Origin: Lachnospiraceae bacterium UBA1759 | GTDB lineage: Bacteria; Bacillota; Clostridia; Lachnospirales; Lachnospiraceae | Length of the DNA stretch: 52,555 bases | Direction: 5' to 3' | NCBI GenBank assembly: GCA_002315555.1 | Contig: DCHF01000056.1 | Location: 13,258 to 65,812 of the forward strand | The notes under the pieces: generated by a model | What the model was told of the DNA's origin: nothing | What the model saw: only the letters and a program-made list of their open reading frames with translations | The model's database searches: none | Shown: piece after piece, positions 1 through 9,263 of the stretch | Position numbering within the stretch: the stretch's first letter is position 1 | How the letters are laid out: each line of letters opens with the position of its first letter | Translations under genes and position numbers: made by a program

Positions 1-1452
1 GCCAACGGCCGCGGCTTCCAGTATCCGATTCCGACCTACTCCATCACGAGCGACTTTGACTGGTCCGATACCGAAAACAACCGTCTTCTGTTCGAAATGA
101 CTGCAAAGTACGGCACCCCGTACTTCTCCAACTACATCAATTCCGACATGGAACCGTCCGATGTACGTTCCATGTGCTGCAGACTTCGTCTGGACCTCCG
201 CGAGCTCCGCAAGAAGTCCGGCGGTTTCTTCGGCTCCGGTGAATCCACCGGCTCCGTCGGCGTCGTCACCATCAATATGCCGCGTATCGCTTACCTGTCC
301 GAGAATCAGGAAGAGTTCTACAAGCGCCTGGACCACATGATGGATGTTGCCGCCCGTTCTCTGGATACGAAGCGTGCCGTCATCACCCGCCTTCTGGACA
401 ACGGCCTGTATCCGTACACCAAGCGTTACCTCGGCACCTTTGCCAACCACTTCTCGACCATCGGTCTGGTCGGCATGAACGAGGTCGGCCTCAATGCCAA
501 GTGGCTCCGCGCCGACATGACTCATGAAAAGACCCAGAAGTTTACCGCTGAAGTGCTGAACCACATGAGAGAACGTCTTTCCGATTATCAGGAAATGTAC
601 GGCGATCTGTTCAACCTGGAAGCGACCCCGGCAGAGTCCACCGCTTTCCGTCTTGCCAAGCATGACGTAAAGATGTACCCGGGCATCATCACCGCAGCCA
701 AGTCCTGCGATGACACTCCGTACTACACGAACTCTTCCCACCTTCCGGTCGGTTACACGGACGATGTATTCTCCGCACTGGACATCCAGGACGAGCTGCA
801 GACTCTTTACACCTCCGGCACTGTATTCCATGCATTCCTGGGTGAGAAGCTTCCGGATTGGAAGGCGGCCGCAGATCTGGTCCGCAAGATCGCAGAGAAT
901 TACAAGCTTCCGTACTACACGATGTCCCCGACCTACTCCGTATGTAAGACGCACGGCTATCTGGCCGGCGAACAGTTCAAGTGTCCGGAGTGCGGTGCGG
1001 TGACCGAAGTATACAGCCGTATCACCGGTTACTATCGTCCGGTACAGAACTGGAACGACGGTAAGACGCAGGAGTACAAGGATCGTAAGGTCTACGATAT
1101 GGCGGGCTCCAAGCTCATCCGTAAGAAGAGAGCCGATGTCGTTGCGGGCGTAAAGGAAGCTCCGGTACAGGAAGCTCCGGTCGTCACCGAAGAAGCGCCG
1201 AAGGCCACGGATGCGGTCCTGAAGCTGTTTGCAACGACCACTTGCCCGAACTGCAAGATCGTTGCTGCGGAAATGGACAAGATGGGCATCGCGTATAACA
1301 AGATCTACGCAAACCAGGATCCGGAAGCCGCAAAGGCGTACGGTATCAGACAGGCACCCACGCTTGTGATCGAAGCGGACGGTGAAGTTCAGAAGATCGT
1401 CGGTCTTCCGGAGATCAAGAAATATCTTGCAACCCTTACGGTCAATGCATAA
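1..1452 (+). CDS. nrdD: Anaerobic (class III) ribonucleoside-triphosphate reductase with C-terminal redoxin domain, 5' partial
   Basis: Reduces ribonucleotides to deoxyribonucleotides without oxygen by a glycyl-radical mechanism; cytoplasmic. The frame is open from base 1, so the N-terminus (ATP-cone and first half of the barrel) lies outside the window; 483 residues are visible. Seen: the barrel Cys pair MCCRLRL (visible residues 59-60), the zinc-ribbon cysteines (CKTHG ... CPECG) and the glycyl-radical loop SRITGYYRP with its Gly near visible residue 343. After a Glu/Ala/Pro-rich linker, residues about 405-480 form a glutaredoxin/NrdH-like domain with CPNC (C415, C418) and a cis-Pro (QAPT). 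A fused redoxin fits the NrdD subtype that takes electrons from a thioredoxin-type system rather than formate (family knowledge). The reductase-like gene just downstream supports this. Confidence 0.95.
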   Translation, partial: ANGRGFQYPIPTYSITSDFDWSDTENNRLLFEMTAKYGTPYFSNYINSDMEPSDVRSMCCRLRLDLRELRKKSGGFFGSGESTGSVGVVTINMPRIAYLSENQEEFYKRLDHMMDVAARSLDTKRAVITRLLDNGLYPYTKRYLGTFANHFSTIGLVGMNEVGLNAKWLRADMTHEKTQKFTAEVLNHMRERLSDYQEMYGDLFNLEATPAESTAFRLAKHDVKMYPGIITAAKSCDDTPYYTNSSHLPVGYTDDVFSALDIQDELQTLYTSGTVFHAFLGEKLPDWKAAADLVRKIAENYKLPYYTMSPTYSVCKTHGYLAGEQFKCPECGAVTEVYSRITGYYRPVQNWNDGKTQEYKDRKVYDMAGSKLIRKKRADVVAGVKEAPVQEAPVVTEEAPKATDAVLKLFATTTCPNCKIVAAEMDKMGIAYNKIYANQDPEAAKAYGIRQAPTLVIEADGEVQKIVGLPEIKKYLATLTVNA

Positions 1453-1462
1453 TGCATAAGGG

Positions 1463-1497
1463 AACGGTCGCGGCACTTTTGCCCGCGGCCGTTTCTT
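1463..1497 (+). terminator. Hairpin after nrdD, probable weak intrinsic terminator
   Basis: Arms AACGGTCGCGG (1463-1473) and CCGCGGCCGTT (1483-1493) pair over 11 positions with one G-U pair around a 9-base loop, followed by a short mixed TTCTTCC tract. The hairpin lies between nrdD and the trxB-like start and would fall inside the coding region if an upstream ATG at 1452 were used, which argues for the start at 1554. The poor U-tract suggests partial termination or mRNA processing. Confidence 0.55.
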
Positions 1498-1553
1498 CCG
1501 TGTTATCCGGCACCGGTCATCCGGCCGGTTTCAATCAGAATCAAGGAGACATC

Positions 1554-2489
1554 ATGTACGATATCATCATCATCGGCGGCGGTCCCGCCGGCCTGACGGC
1601 GGCAGTCTATGCGCGCCGGGCCAACAAGACGACCGTTGTCATCGAAAAGGAGACCTTTGGCGGTCAGATCACGTTCTCTCCCTGTGTGGAAAACATTCCG
1701 GGCTTTGTGTCCCTTTCCGGAAGCGAATTTGCGGAAAAACTGGTGGATCAGGCCATTGCGCAGGGCGTGGACTTTGAGAGCGGGGAAGTGACCGGCATCA
1801 GGGAAGCCGCACCGGAGGAAGAAAACGGACGGAATACTTTTGTTGTTGAGACGGCGGAAGGCGCGGTCTTTGAGGGAAGAGCGGTCATAATCGCGACCGG
1901 AGCGAAGCATCGTAGGCTCGGTCTGCCGGGAGAAGAGGACTATGTCGGAAACGGCATCTCCTTCTGCGCGGTCTGCGACGGTGCGTTTTACAAGGATCAG
2001 ACCGTAGGCGTTGTGGGCGGCGGAAACTCCGCGCTGCAGGAAGCGGTCCTGCTTTCCGGCCTGGTGGAGAAGCTTTACATCTTCCAGGACCTGCCGTACC
2101 TGACCGGTGAAAAGAAACTGCAGGAAAAGCTGGAAGCCGCAGATAACGTGGAGATCATTACCGGCGTCGGTGTGAAGGCGTTCAAGGGCGAAGGCGAGCT
2201 GTCCGGTGTGACGGTCTATGACCGCACGACCGGTGAAGAGAAGGATTACGATCTGACCGGTCTGTTCGTGGCCATCGGCCTGGTGCCGCAGAACGAACCG
2301 TTTACGGCGCAGATCGCGTTAAATGACTGGGGATATGCGGATTCCGATGAATTCTGCACCACGAAGACGCCCGGTATTTTTGTGGCGGGAGATTGCCGCT
2401 CTAAGAGGATCCGTCAGGTCGCAACAGCGGCAGCGGACGGTGCGGTCGCGGCCATTGCCGCGGCAAATTATGCGGAGGGAAGAGTATGA
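1554..2489 (+). CDS. trxB: Thioredoxin reductase-like flavoprotein (non-canonical pyridine-nucleotide site)
   Basis: A 311-residue member of the low-Mr thioredoxin reductase family, which passes electrons through FAD and a redox disulfide to a redoxin. Seen: N-terminal FAD motif IIGGGPAG, redox-active CAVC (C138/C141), second Rossmann motif VGGGNSA and C-terminal FAD motif GIFVAGD. The start at 1554 is chosen because AAGGAG lies 5 bases upstream; an in-frame ATG at 1452 would run through the hairpin. The NADPH-2'-phosphate-binding motif HRRxxxR that normally follows GGGxSA is absent; the equivalent stretch reads IFQDLPYL. The electron donor may therefore be NADH or ferredoxin instead of NADPH (inference). 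The fused redoxin of the upstream NrdD is the obvious partner. The stop overlaps the next gene by 4 bases (ATGA). Confidence 0.88.
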   Translation: MYDIIIIGGGPAGLTAAVYARRANKTTVVIEKETFGGQITFSPCVENIPGFVSLSGSEFAEKLVDQAIAQGVDFESGEVTGIREAAPEEENGRNTFVVETAEGAVFEGRAVIIATGAKHRRLGLPGEEDYVGNGISFCAVCDGAFYKDQTVGVVGGGNSALQEAVLLSGLVEKLYIFQDLPYLTGEKKLQEKLEAADNVEIITGVGVKAFKGEGELSGVTVYDRTTGEEKDYDLTGLFVAIGLVPQNEPFTAQIALNDWGYADSDEFCTTKTPGIFVAGDCRSKRIRQVATAAADGAVAAIAAANYAEGRV

Positions 2490-3679
2490 TCGAATACAGA
2501 TGGGCCACAGAGGCGGATTATAAGAACATCATCGACGAGGCAAATCACGCGTTTGACGGTAAGAACTGGACCGGCGATTTTGAGAAGGATACTTCAAACG
2601 AGTCCTTTTTCCCGCGGATCCTGCCCAAGCTTTATCAGAATATCAGGACGGCTCCGATGCACGTGATCACCGTGGAAGACGGCAAAATCGTGGGCTGTGT
2701 GGGCAATTTTGTCCTGACGACGAAGGTTGCGGATGAGACGCTGAACGTCATCGGCATCGGTACGGTCAGCACGCATCCCGACACGCGCCGTGCGGGTCAT
2801 ATGAAGAAGATGATGGCGATGTCACTCGAGCACGCGAAGGAAGTCGACGCGGATTTCATGGTCCTGGGCGGCCAGCGTCAGCGTTACGAGCATTGGGGCT
2901 TTGGCCGTGCCGGCATCAATCCGGGCTTTGGCGTGACGCTCACCAATATGCGTCATATCTACGGCGCCGATGCGGACTTCGGTTATGAGTTCCGTGAACT
3001 GACACGCGACGATCAGGAGTTCATCACCAAGGAACGTCTTCTCCGGAAATCCGCACTCACCAGCACGGTACATGAGCGGGACCAGGAATTTAACATTCTG
3101 TTCTCCATGGATTGCAGACCCTATGTCATCACAAAGGACGGCGAGTTCTTCGGTACCTTTATGTACCGCCCCAGGGAAGCGGTCCTGCACGACCTGCGTC
3201 TTATGGATGACCAGATGGTGGCGCGCGTGGTCAATGATATGCTGAAGAAGCTGCCGGGCGTGAAGGACGGACGCGTGGCCATCGACCACATTCCGCCGTA
3301 TGAAAAGAACATGATCATGATCCTGTCCCGCATCGCTGAAGACACGCAGATCACGGGCTGTCAGATGATCAAGATCCTGAATTACGAGCGCACCCTGCGG
3401 GCGTATATGAAAATGGCCGCAGCCTACCGGCCGCTTGCGGACGGCGAGGTCATCATGGGCTTTGACAACGGCGAAGTGCTGAAGCTTTCCGTAACGGACG
3501 GTGTTCCGGCCGTGGAACCCTATGCCGGCATGCCGCCGATGCTTGTAAGCGAACTCGAGGCCGTCAACATGATGTTCGATGTGACTGCCTTCAACACGGA
3601 CTACGGTTACGATCTGAACGCTGCAGTCAGAAGCTGGTTCCCGCTGCCGTTCTTCCAGTACATGAGCGATGAGGTCTGA
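2486..3679 (+). CDS. GNAT-family N-acetyltransferase, Eis-like
   Basis: A 397-residue protein of the size of Eis-type acetyltransferases (tandem GNAT folds plus a C-terminal sterol-carrier-like domain). The acetyl-CoA-binding region reads GIGTVSTHPDTRRAGHMKKM (about residues 90-112), a variant of the V-x-P-x-x-R/Q-x-x-G signature. The C-terminal third (ending with the aromatic-rich PLPFFQYMSDEV) fits the SCP2-like domain that supplies the terminal carboxylate in Eis enzymes (family knowledge). The acceptor amine cannot be told from sequence. Translationally coupled to the trxB-like gene by an ATGA overlap and followed 5 bases later by the nahK homologue, so the four genes from 1554 to 5758 look like one operon. 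Confidence 0.85.
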   Translation: MIEYRWATEADYKNIIDEANHAFDGKNWTGDFEKDTSNESFFPRILPKLYQNIRTAPMHVITVEDGKIVGCVGNFVLTTKVADETLNVIGIGTVSTHPDTRRAGHMKKMMAMSLEHAKEVDADFMVLGGQRQRYEHWGFGRAGINPGFGVTLTNMRHIYGADADFGYEFRELTRDDQEFITKERLLRKSALTSTVHERDQEFNILFSMDCRPYVITKDGEFFGTFMYRPREAVLHDLRLMDDQMVARVVNDMLKKLPGVKDGRVAIDHIPPYEKNMIMILSRIAEDTQITGCQMIKILNYERTLRAYMKMAAAYRPLADGEVIMGFDNGEVLKLSVTDGVPAVEPYAGMPPMLVSELEAVNMMFDVTAFNTDYGYDLNAAVRSWFPLPFFQYMSDEV

Positions 3680-3684
3680 CTTTC

Positions 3685-4752
3685 ATGAATTACAGCGAAA
3701 TTGCTTTACGATTTGGTATTGAGGGCGAGTTTGCGCCCTGCGGAAACGGTCACATCAATGACACGCTCCGCTCAAAAGACGGTAGATACATCCTTCAGCG
3801 GATCAACACGAACGTGTTTACGGATCCCGAAAAGCTGATGGAGAATATTGAGAATGTCACGGCATTTGTGCAGAAGAAGCTGCGCGAGATAGGGGAGGAT
3901 CCTTCCCGCCGGACGCTGAACGTGATCCGGACCAAAAACGGAAAGACCTATACCATCTATGAGGGACAGGCGTTCCGTATGTATGATAACATCGGCGGGA
4001 CCAAAGAGGTGGAGCCGGGCTCCAAGACGGCGGAGGACATGTACGGCGCCGGACGCGGCTTCGGCGAGTTCCAGAAGCTTCTGTCCGACTACCCGAGCGA
4101 GACTCTGCACGAAACGATCATGGATTTCCACAATACGGCAAGCCGTCTTGTGGACTTCAGAAAGGCCGTTTTCAGCGACCGTGCGGGCAGACTGCAGGAA
4201 ATCCCGGATGAGGTCGAATTCGTGCTGAAAAGGACGCAAATTGCGGACGTGGTGCTGAATGCGATGGTCCGCGGCGAGATTCCGTTCGCCGTTACCCATA
4301 ACGACACCAAGATCAATAACATCCTGTTCGATGCGGAGACGGACGAACCGCTTGCGGTCATCGATCTGGACACCGTCATGCCGGGCAGCCGCCTGTACGA
4401 TTACGGCGACGCGCTCCGCGGCGGCGGCAGCACCGCCGACGAGGATGAGACGGATCTTACCAAGGTCCACGTGGACATGGAGTCCTTCAAGGCGTTTACC
4501 AGGGGTTACCTGGAGGAGATGAAGGACGTTCTCACTCCGCGTGAGATCGAGCTCCTTCCGTTCTCCATCCGCCTGATGACCTACGAGTGCGGCATCCGTT
4601 TTCTCGGGGATTATTTAAACGGCGATACCTATTTCAAGATCCATCGCCCGAAGCACAATCTGGATCGTGCGCGCAACCAGTTCAAGCTTGTGGAAGAACT
4701 GGAGAAACTGGAGACGGAAATGTCTGCCATGATCCGTGAAATGCTGGGCTGA
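3685..4752 (+). CDS. nahK: N-acetylhexosamine 1-kinase homologue (APH fold)
   Basis: A 355-residue kinase of the aminoglycoside-phosphotransferase fold, colinear with bifidobacterial NahK (about 359 residues), which phosphorylates GlcNAc/GalNAc at C1 in lacto-N-biose/mucin sugar use. Shared landmarks: N-terminal GNGHINDT, YILQRINTNVF, catalytic loop THNDTKINNILFD (Brenner motif HxDxxxxN), metal-binding IDLDTVMPGSRLYDYGD, and YECGIRFLGDYLNGD. The match runs the whole length, so assignment to this subfamily is strong; the preferred hexosamine is inferred. No lacto-N-biose phosphorylase or GalT lies nearby; neighbours are an acetyltransferase and a hydrolase. Confidence 0.85.
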   Translation: MNYSEIALRFGIEGEFAPCGNGHINDTLRSKDGRYILQRINTNVFTDPEKLMENIENVTAFVQKKLREIGEDPSRRTLNVIRTKNGKTYTIYEGQAFRMYDNIGGTKEVEPGSKTAEDMYGAGRGFGEFQKLLSDYPSETLHETIMDFHNTASRLVDFRKAVFSDRAGRLQEIPDEVEFVLKRTQIADVVLNAMVRGEIPFAVTHNDTKINNILFDAETDEPLAVIDLDTVMPGSRLYDYGDALRGGGSTADEDETDLTKVHVDMESFKAFTRGYLEEMKDVLTPREIELLPFSIRLMTYECGIRFLGDYLNGDTYFKIHRPKHNLDRARNQFKLVEELEKLETEMSAMIREMLG

Positions 4753-4768
4753 ACATAAGGAGGCACAT

Positions 4769-5758
4769 ATGGAAAGATTTACCAAGCAGTCCCTGTTCCG
4801 TGATACGATGAACGAAGCGCTGATCGCGCCGATGGTTCCGTACTATGTCACCAACATCGACTATACCGGGGAAAAGGCGTACGAACTGACCTTTGAGGAA
4901 ATGCCGGCATACGGCTACTGGAATGCGGAGAGCATGAGAAGCGGCCTGAACCGTCTGTATGAGGCGGCTGCGACCGGCAACTGGTATTATCCGCTGTATA
5001 CCGAAAAGGAGATGGCCGAAGACCCGCAGAAGAAGGAAGCCAGCCTGGTCTGGATGCCGAGCGCGGATCCCAAGGCAGCTGAAAAGCCCTACGTTCTGGT
5101 CGTCCCGGGCGGCGGTTATGTGAACGTCTGGAACCTGACCGAAGGCTGGCCCATCGCCGCGCATCTGAACAAGCTCGGCTACAACTGCTTCGTACTGTCT
5201 TACCGCGTGGCCGGACCGGAATCCATTAAAACGGCCATCGATGACTACGCGAAGGCATTAGGCTTCATCCGTGACCGCGCCGCAGACTTCGGCGTTCAGT
5301 GGGACAAGTATCTGACCACCGGCTTCTCCGCCGGCGCGAGCCTGATCCTGACCTGGGCGATGAAGAACAAGGGCTACGCCGTTAAGGGGCTTCCGAAGCC
5401 GCTCGTTATGTGGCCGGTCTATCCGCCGGTCTCCTGGAAACTGATCGCCGAGCAGGCCGGAAGGGACGAGTTCACCGTGCGTTCGTTGGGCATGACGTTA
5501 AAGGAAGCGGCGGTTTCCGATTGGAACGTCGATGAGCATGTGGAGGACTTCCCGCCGTGCTACATCGCGTGCACCGAGGAGGACCGTCTGGTAAATCCGG
5601 AGCACTCCAGAATGTTAAAGAGAGCGCTCGATGCCGCCGGCATTCCGGCCGTTCTTCACGTGGGCCCGACCGGTGACCATGGATTCGCAGAGGGCATCGG
5701 CACCTGCATGGAAGGCTGGATCGAGGAAGCCGTTGCATTTGCGGAAAAGAATTACTGA
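4769..5758 (+). CDS. Alpha/beta-hydrolase (esterase/acetylxylan-esterase-like)
   Basis: A 329-residue cytoplasmic serine hydrolase with no signal peptide. Seen: oxyanion-hole segment VVPGGGYVNVWNL, nucleophile elbow TGFSAGAS (GxSxG), an acid residue in TEEDRLVNPEHS and the catalytic His in GPTGDHGFAEG. This is the layout of BD-FAE/acetyl-esterase-type enzymes that deacylate small carbohydrate esters; the actual substrate is unknown. The start at 4769 has AAGGAGG at 4757-4763 with 5-base spacing and replaces an in-frame upstream ATG that lies inside the nahK end. Last gene of its operon, followed by a strong terminator. Confidence 0.85.
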   Translation: MERFTKQSLFRDTMNEALIAPMVPYYVTNIDYTGEKAYELTFEEMPAYGYWNAESMRSGLNRLYEAAATGNWYYPLYTEKEMAEDPQKKEASLVWMPSADPKAAEKPYVLVVPGGGYVNVWNLTEGWPIAAHLNKLGYNCFVLSYRVAGPESIKTAIDDYAKALGFIRDRAADFGVQWDKYLTTGFSAGASLILTWAMKNKGYAVKGLPKPLVMWPVYPPVSWKLIAEQAGRDEFTVRSLGMTLKEAAVSDWNVDEHVEDFPPCYIACTEEDRLVNPEHSRMLKRALDAAGIPAVLHVGPTGDHGFAEGIGTCMEGWIEEAVAFAEKNY

Positions 5759-5764
5759 TAAAAC

Positions 5765-5803
5765 AAAGCCCCCCGGAACCGTTTGAACGACCCGGGGGGC
5801 TTT
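5765..5803. terminator. Bidirectional intrinsic terminator
   Basis: Perfect 12-bp stem AAAGCCCCCCGG (5765-5776) / CCGGGGGGCTTT (5792-5803) with a 15-base loop, placed 6 bases after the plus-strand hydrolase gene and 11 bases beyond the end of the minus-strand GH3 gene. The flanking A and T runs serve both directions. Confidence 0.9.
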
Positions 5804-5814
5804 CTGCGTTCTAT

Positions 5815-8800
5815 TTAGCGGATGCTCATGCTTCCGACCCGGAGATCCGGATTCCGGAAGACGATGTAGACATCGTGAATGCCGCTTACGGCCGCGGATA
5901 ACGGTGCGGTCTCCGCACGGTATCCGAGCTCGTATGCAGGCATCGGCGGATAGGCTTCCGGCTGTGCGCCGGTGTTCGGCAGGGTGTAACGGACCGGCTC
6001 GGTGCCGTCACAGTCGATGGCGGCAAGCAGCACGCCGTCCGGCGTATCAAGATGAAGCTCCAGGCGGTTCACCTTGTGAATGGAGGCAATCTCTGCGGTG
6101 ACTGCGGTCTTCCCGGTCAGGTCCACCCGTGTCAGCTTGGCCCAGGCGCCGTCCTCCTTGCTCATGATGCTGAAGTATTCATTGTCCATGCCGTGGCATC
6201 CGTCCTGTTTCATTAAGGAGGCAACCGTCTGCTTCTTGCCGCGTTCGCGGTAGGTCACGCGGTCGGAGAGCGCGGTGCGGCCGAAGAGGCTGAAGGTCTT
6301 TTCGGGATCCAGGACCGTAAGCCTGCGGCCGAAGACCGGAAGCTTAGCTTCAAGAAGGATCGTCTCTGAGGAAGTGCCTACCTGCAGCCGGTACGTGCCG
6401 GCTTCCACAAAGTATTCACCGGCATTGACATCCCACAGGGCGATGTCCTCCGGCAGGATCCTAAGCGTCACGGTCGCGGACGCGCCGGCAGCGATCGTGA
6501 CCTTCTCAAAGGCCGCGAGCATCTTCTTCGGCGCGGTGTTCCCGTATGCGGAGTCCGGGTTGGTCACATAGACCTGAACGACTTCCGCGGTATCGACGGC
6601 ACCGGTGTTTGTGACTTTGACGGAGAGTTGAAGCGGTATGGTGACATCGTCCCATGCGGCGACTTCAAGATCCGAGTAGGTAAAGGTGCTGTAGGAGAGG
6701 CCGTGGCCGACGGGGTAGGTGACCTCGGCATCCGTGTACTGGTAAGTCAGCTTCTCGGCGATCAGGTCCTGTTTTCGAAGATCGGAAACGAGGCGCGGGT
6801 CCATACGGTCCGGCTTGTGCTCGGAATCGGGACCCTCCGGGACGGAATAGGCGTCGAGCGCGGGGAGGGCATCGACGGAGGCATACCAGGTCGATGTCAG
6901 CCGTCCGGTCGGTGCATAAGCGCCCGTCAGTACGTCCGCCATGGCATAGCCGTCATACTGGCCGGCATAGGGCTGGTAGACGATGGCTGCGACCTTCGGA
7001 TCCTCCTCGATCTCCTTCATGAGGACCGGGAAACTGGAGTTCACAACAACCACGGTACGGCCGGGATAAGCATCGGCAACCCGGCGCACCAGCTCATAGG
7101 AATCCTCGCCCATGGCCAGATCGGAGCGGTCCACGCCCTCGCCCGCACTGTGGCGGGTGCCTGCGCCGATCACAACGACGGCGGTATCACATGTGCCGGA
7201 TGCAGCCGCAGAAACCGTGTCTTCCGCGATCTCGCTTACTGTTTCAAAGGTGAAGCGGAGCGCTGCGGCCTTCAGCTCTTCCGCATGCTCGGGAGAGGTG
7301 AGCGGTTCCGTAAAGTGAATCGAATCCCCGTCCTTTACGATGTAGCGGCCCATTGTGTAGTAAGCATCCGGTGCCAGCTGGAGAAGGGACTCGTTGAAAC
7401 CGTGGATCAGGAAAAGGAAACGGTGGTCCGCCTGTTCCTCCAGACGGATGCGGGTGGGCAGGGTGATGCCGGACAGCACGCCGGACAGTGTGGTGTTCCG
7501 CATGACAAGATCCATGGCCTCGTTGACCGCAAGGCGCGTCGGGACGATGGGGGCGATGAAGTGTTCCTGCACGCCGTTCGTGGAAAACCAGAGGCCGCTC
7601 GATATGCTCTTAAAGCTGAACGCGCGGGCCTGGCCCCAGGAATACTGTTCGAAAACTTCCGCCTGATCCCGGTCCGCCGTAAAGCCGAGCTTTCCGAAGG
7701 TGGGAGAAACGGGATCGCGGTCCGTGATCGTAAGGTAGAGACCATCGGCAAGGATCCGGACCTTCTTACAGTCGTTGTGGAAGAACGCGGTGCCCTCCGT
7801 TCTTTCATAGCGTGCCTGCAGGCTTTCCTTTACGGTCAGACCGCAGTCCGGAAGATCCGGAAGATTGCGCGCCGCGTAGACGGTCTTGAAACGGCTTTCC
7901 GCCATGTTGCCGGAGATCGCGAGCGATTCCTTTCCGGTAAGCGGCAGGATGCCGTTGTTCTTCAGTAAAACGATGCTTTCGCGCGCCGCCTGCAGGGCTG
8001 TTTCCAGGTGCATCGGCACAGTCTCATCGGCACCGGACGTCTCTTCATCGAGGAAGGGGTACCGCGAAAGGTCCGCATTCAAAAAGCCCATGCGGACATA
8101 GGGGACCAGATTGCGTTTGGCTTCGGCCCGGACCTCATCGGCCGTCACCGATGCCACACCGGCATCGAGGATCCGGAGAAGCTCCTTCATGTCGTTCTCC
8201 ACGGTCTCCGGCGTCATGATGAAGCCGCCGGACTTGGCGTGGGCCATCAGTGCCGCAGAGGTCGCTTTGTATTCCGGCTCCAGGTAGGACTTCTCATAAT
8301 GATTGGAAAAGTTACCGACACCGTCCCTGTATGAGTCCTGCGTCCAGAACATGGACGTGCCGAAAATATCCGGCGTGGTGTACAGACCGTACGGGGATTC
8401 CTTTTGAAGATGGGAGACCGCGGGGCTGATGGTGTTTGGAACACCGTTGCTGCGGCCAAAGGACATCATGAAACCGCTGAGCGCACCGGAGCGGACGCCC
8501 TTTACCGGGGCTTTGATCTGGTTCTCCATCAGTGCACGGATGCCGATGTCGCTGCTCTGTGCCATACGGAAGGTCTGGCCGCCGTAGGTCGTGAAATGCT
8601 TGGTCAGAACGATGCTTCTGGTATAGAAGCCGTCCGGATTCCCGGGATCGTCGATGCCTGACACGCCGCGCGCCATGGCATCGACCATTTCGGAACAGAG
8701 CATGGGATCCTCGGAGTAGCCCTCGTCAAAGCGGCCACTGAGCGGATTGATGCGAAGATCCTGCATCGCGGTACAGACCATGGCGGAGAAGGAGGCAGAG

Positions 8801-9171
8801 TCGATGTTATTGTGATCGGTCTGGGTGATATATTCTTTTCCGAGGACCTCACCTGCTTTTCGGACGAGCTCCCGGTTCCAGGACTGGCCGAGGCCGAGCA
8901 TGCACGGGAAATCCGTCTTGTAGCCCTGGACACTGTCGGTCGCGGGTCCCCAGAACAGCGTGCCCGGGATCCGGCTTCCGGCATGTGCGCCGGTCGTCAG
9001 CACGTAGTCATGCCGGTACTCATTGGCCCAGAGGAGGGCGCCTTCATCGCCGGCGTACATAAGGAGCGCGTCCAGATAATCGTTCAGATGCTCCGGGCAG
9101 CCGTCAAACAGCGGCATTCCGGCGTACGGATGGTCATTTCCCGCGATCGGGAACGTTACAGTGTTGTTCAT
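5815..9171 (-). CDS. Glycoside hydrolase family 3, large multidomain intracellular enzyme
   Basis: A 1118-residue GH3 protein (beta-glucosidase/xylosidase-type exo-enzyme). The N-terminal barrel carries KHFTTYGGQ and the MMSFGRSNGVPNTIS segment that precedes the nucleophile; the Asp aligned with the usual SDW is in TTPDIFG. The (beta/alpha)6 sandwich starts at ESIVLLKNNGILPL. A fascin/ricin-like insert (around GLYLTITDRDPVSP) interrupts it, an Fn3-like domain starts at YPVGHGLSYSTFTYS, and a CBM6-like beta-sandwich ends the protein. No signal peptide, so the substrate is imported. The start at 9171 is preferred because AAGGAG precedes it closely; an earlier in-frame Met 19 codons upstream has none. 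Monocistronic, with its own promoter and cre-like operator. Substrate specificity cannot be assigned. Confidence 0.9.
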   Translation of the reverse strand: MNNTVTFPIAGNDHPYAGMPLFDGCPEHLNDYLDALLMYAGDEGALLWANEYRHDYVLTTGAHAGSRIPGTLFWGPATDSVQGYKTDFPCMLGLGQSWNRELVRKAGEVLGKEYITQTDHNNIDSASFSAMVCTAMQDLRINPLSGRFDEGYSEDPMLCSEMVDAMARGVSGIDDPGNPDGFYTRSIVLTKHFTTYGGQTFRMAQSSDIGIRALMENQIKAPVKGVRSGALSGFMMSFGRSNGVPNTISPAVSHLQKESPYGLYTTPDIFGTSMFWTQDSYRDGVGNFSNHYEKSYLEPEYKATSAALMAHAKSGGFIMTPETVENDMKELLRILDAGVASVTADEVRAEAKRNLVPYVRMGFLNADLSRYPFLDEETSGADETVPMHLETALQAARESIVLLKNNGILPLTGKESLAISGNMAESRFKTVYAARNLPDLPDCGLTVKESLQARYERTEGTAFFHNDCKKVRILADGLYLTITDRDPVSPTFGKLGFTADRDQAEVFEQYSWGQARAFSFKSISSGLWFSTNGVQEHFIAPIVPTRLAVNEAMDLVMRNTTLSGVLSGITLPTRIRLEEQADHRFLFLIHGFNESLLQLAPDAYYTMGRYIVKDGDSIHFTEPLTSPEHAEELKAAALRFTFETVSEIAEDTVSAAASGTCDTAVVVIGAGTRHSAGEGVDRSDLAMGEDSYELVRRVADAYPGRTVVVVNSSFPVLMKEIEEDPKVAAIVYQPYAGQYDGYAMADVLTGAYAPTGRLTSTWYASVDALPALDAYSVPEGPDSEHKPDRMDPRLVSDLRKQDLIAEKLTYQYTDAEVTYPVGHGLSYSTFTYSDLEVAAWDDVTIPLQLSVKVTNTGAVDTAEVVQVYVTNPDSAYGNTAPKKMLAAFEKVTIAAGASATVTLRILPEDIALWDVNAGEYFVEAGTYRLQVGTSSETILLEAKLPVFGRRLTVLDPEKTFSLFGRTALSDRVTYRERGKKQTVASLMKQDGCHGMDNEYFSIMSKEDGAWAKLTRVDLTGKTAVTAEIASIHKVNRLELHLDTPDGVLLAAIDCDGTEPVRYTLPNTGAQPEAYPPMPAYELGYRAETAPLSAAVSGIHDVYIVFRNPDLRVGSMSIR

Positions 9172-9263
9172 AAAGAGCTCCTTTCCGGCATCGGCCGAAT
9201 AAAAACGGATGGGGCTTAAAAATAACAAAAAATGGCGCCTCCACCGAGCCGCCCAACAAATCT

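Noticed and set aside
1452..1553. N-terminal extension of the trxB-like protein from ATG 1452
   Set aside because: It would overlap a terminator-like hairpin and encode residues without family similarity; ATG 1554 has an ideal Shine-Dalgarno.
6628..7968. Long open frame of 446 codons on the plus strand opposite the GH3 gene
   Set aside because: It has no ribosome binding site, no recognisable motif and lies fully antisense to a clear GH3 protein; such frames are common in GC-rich coding DNA.
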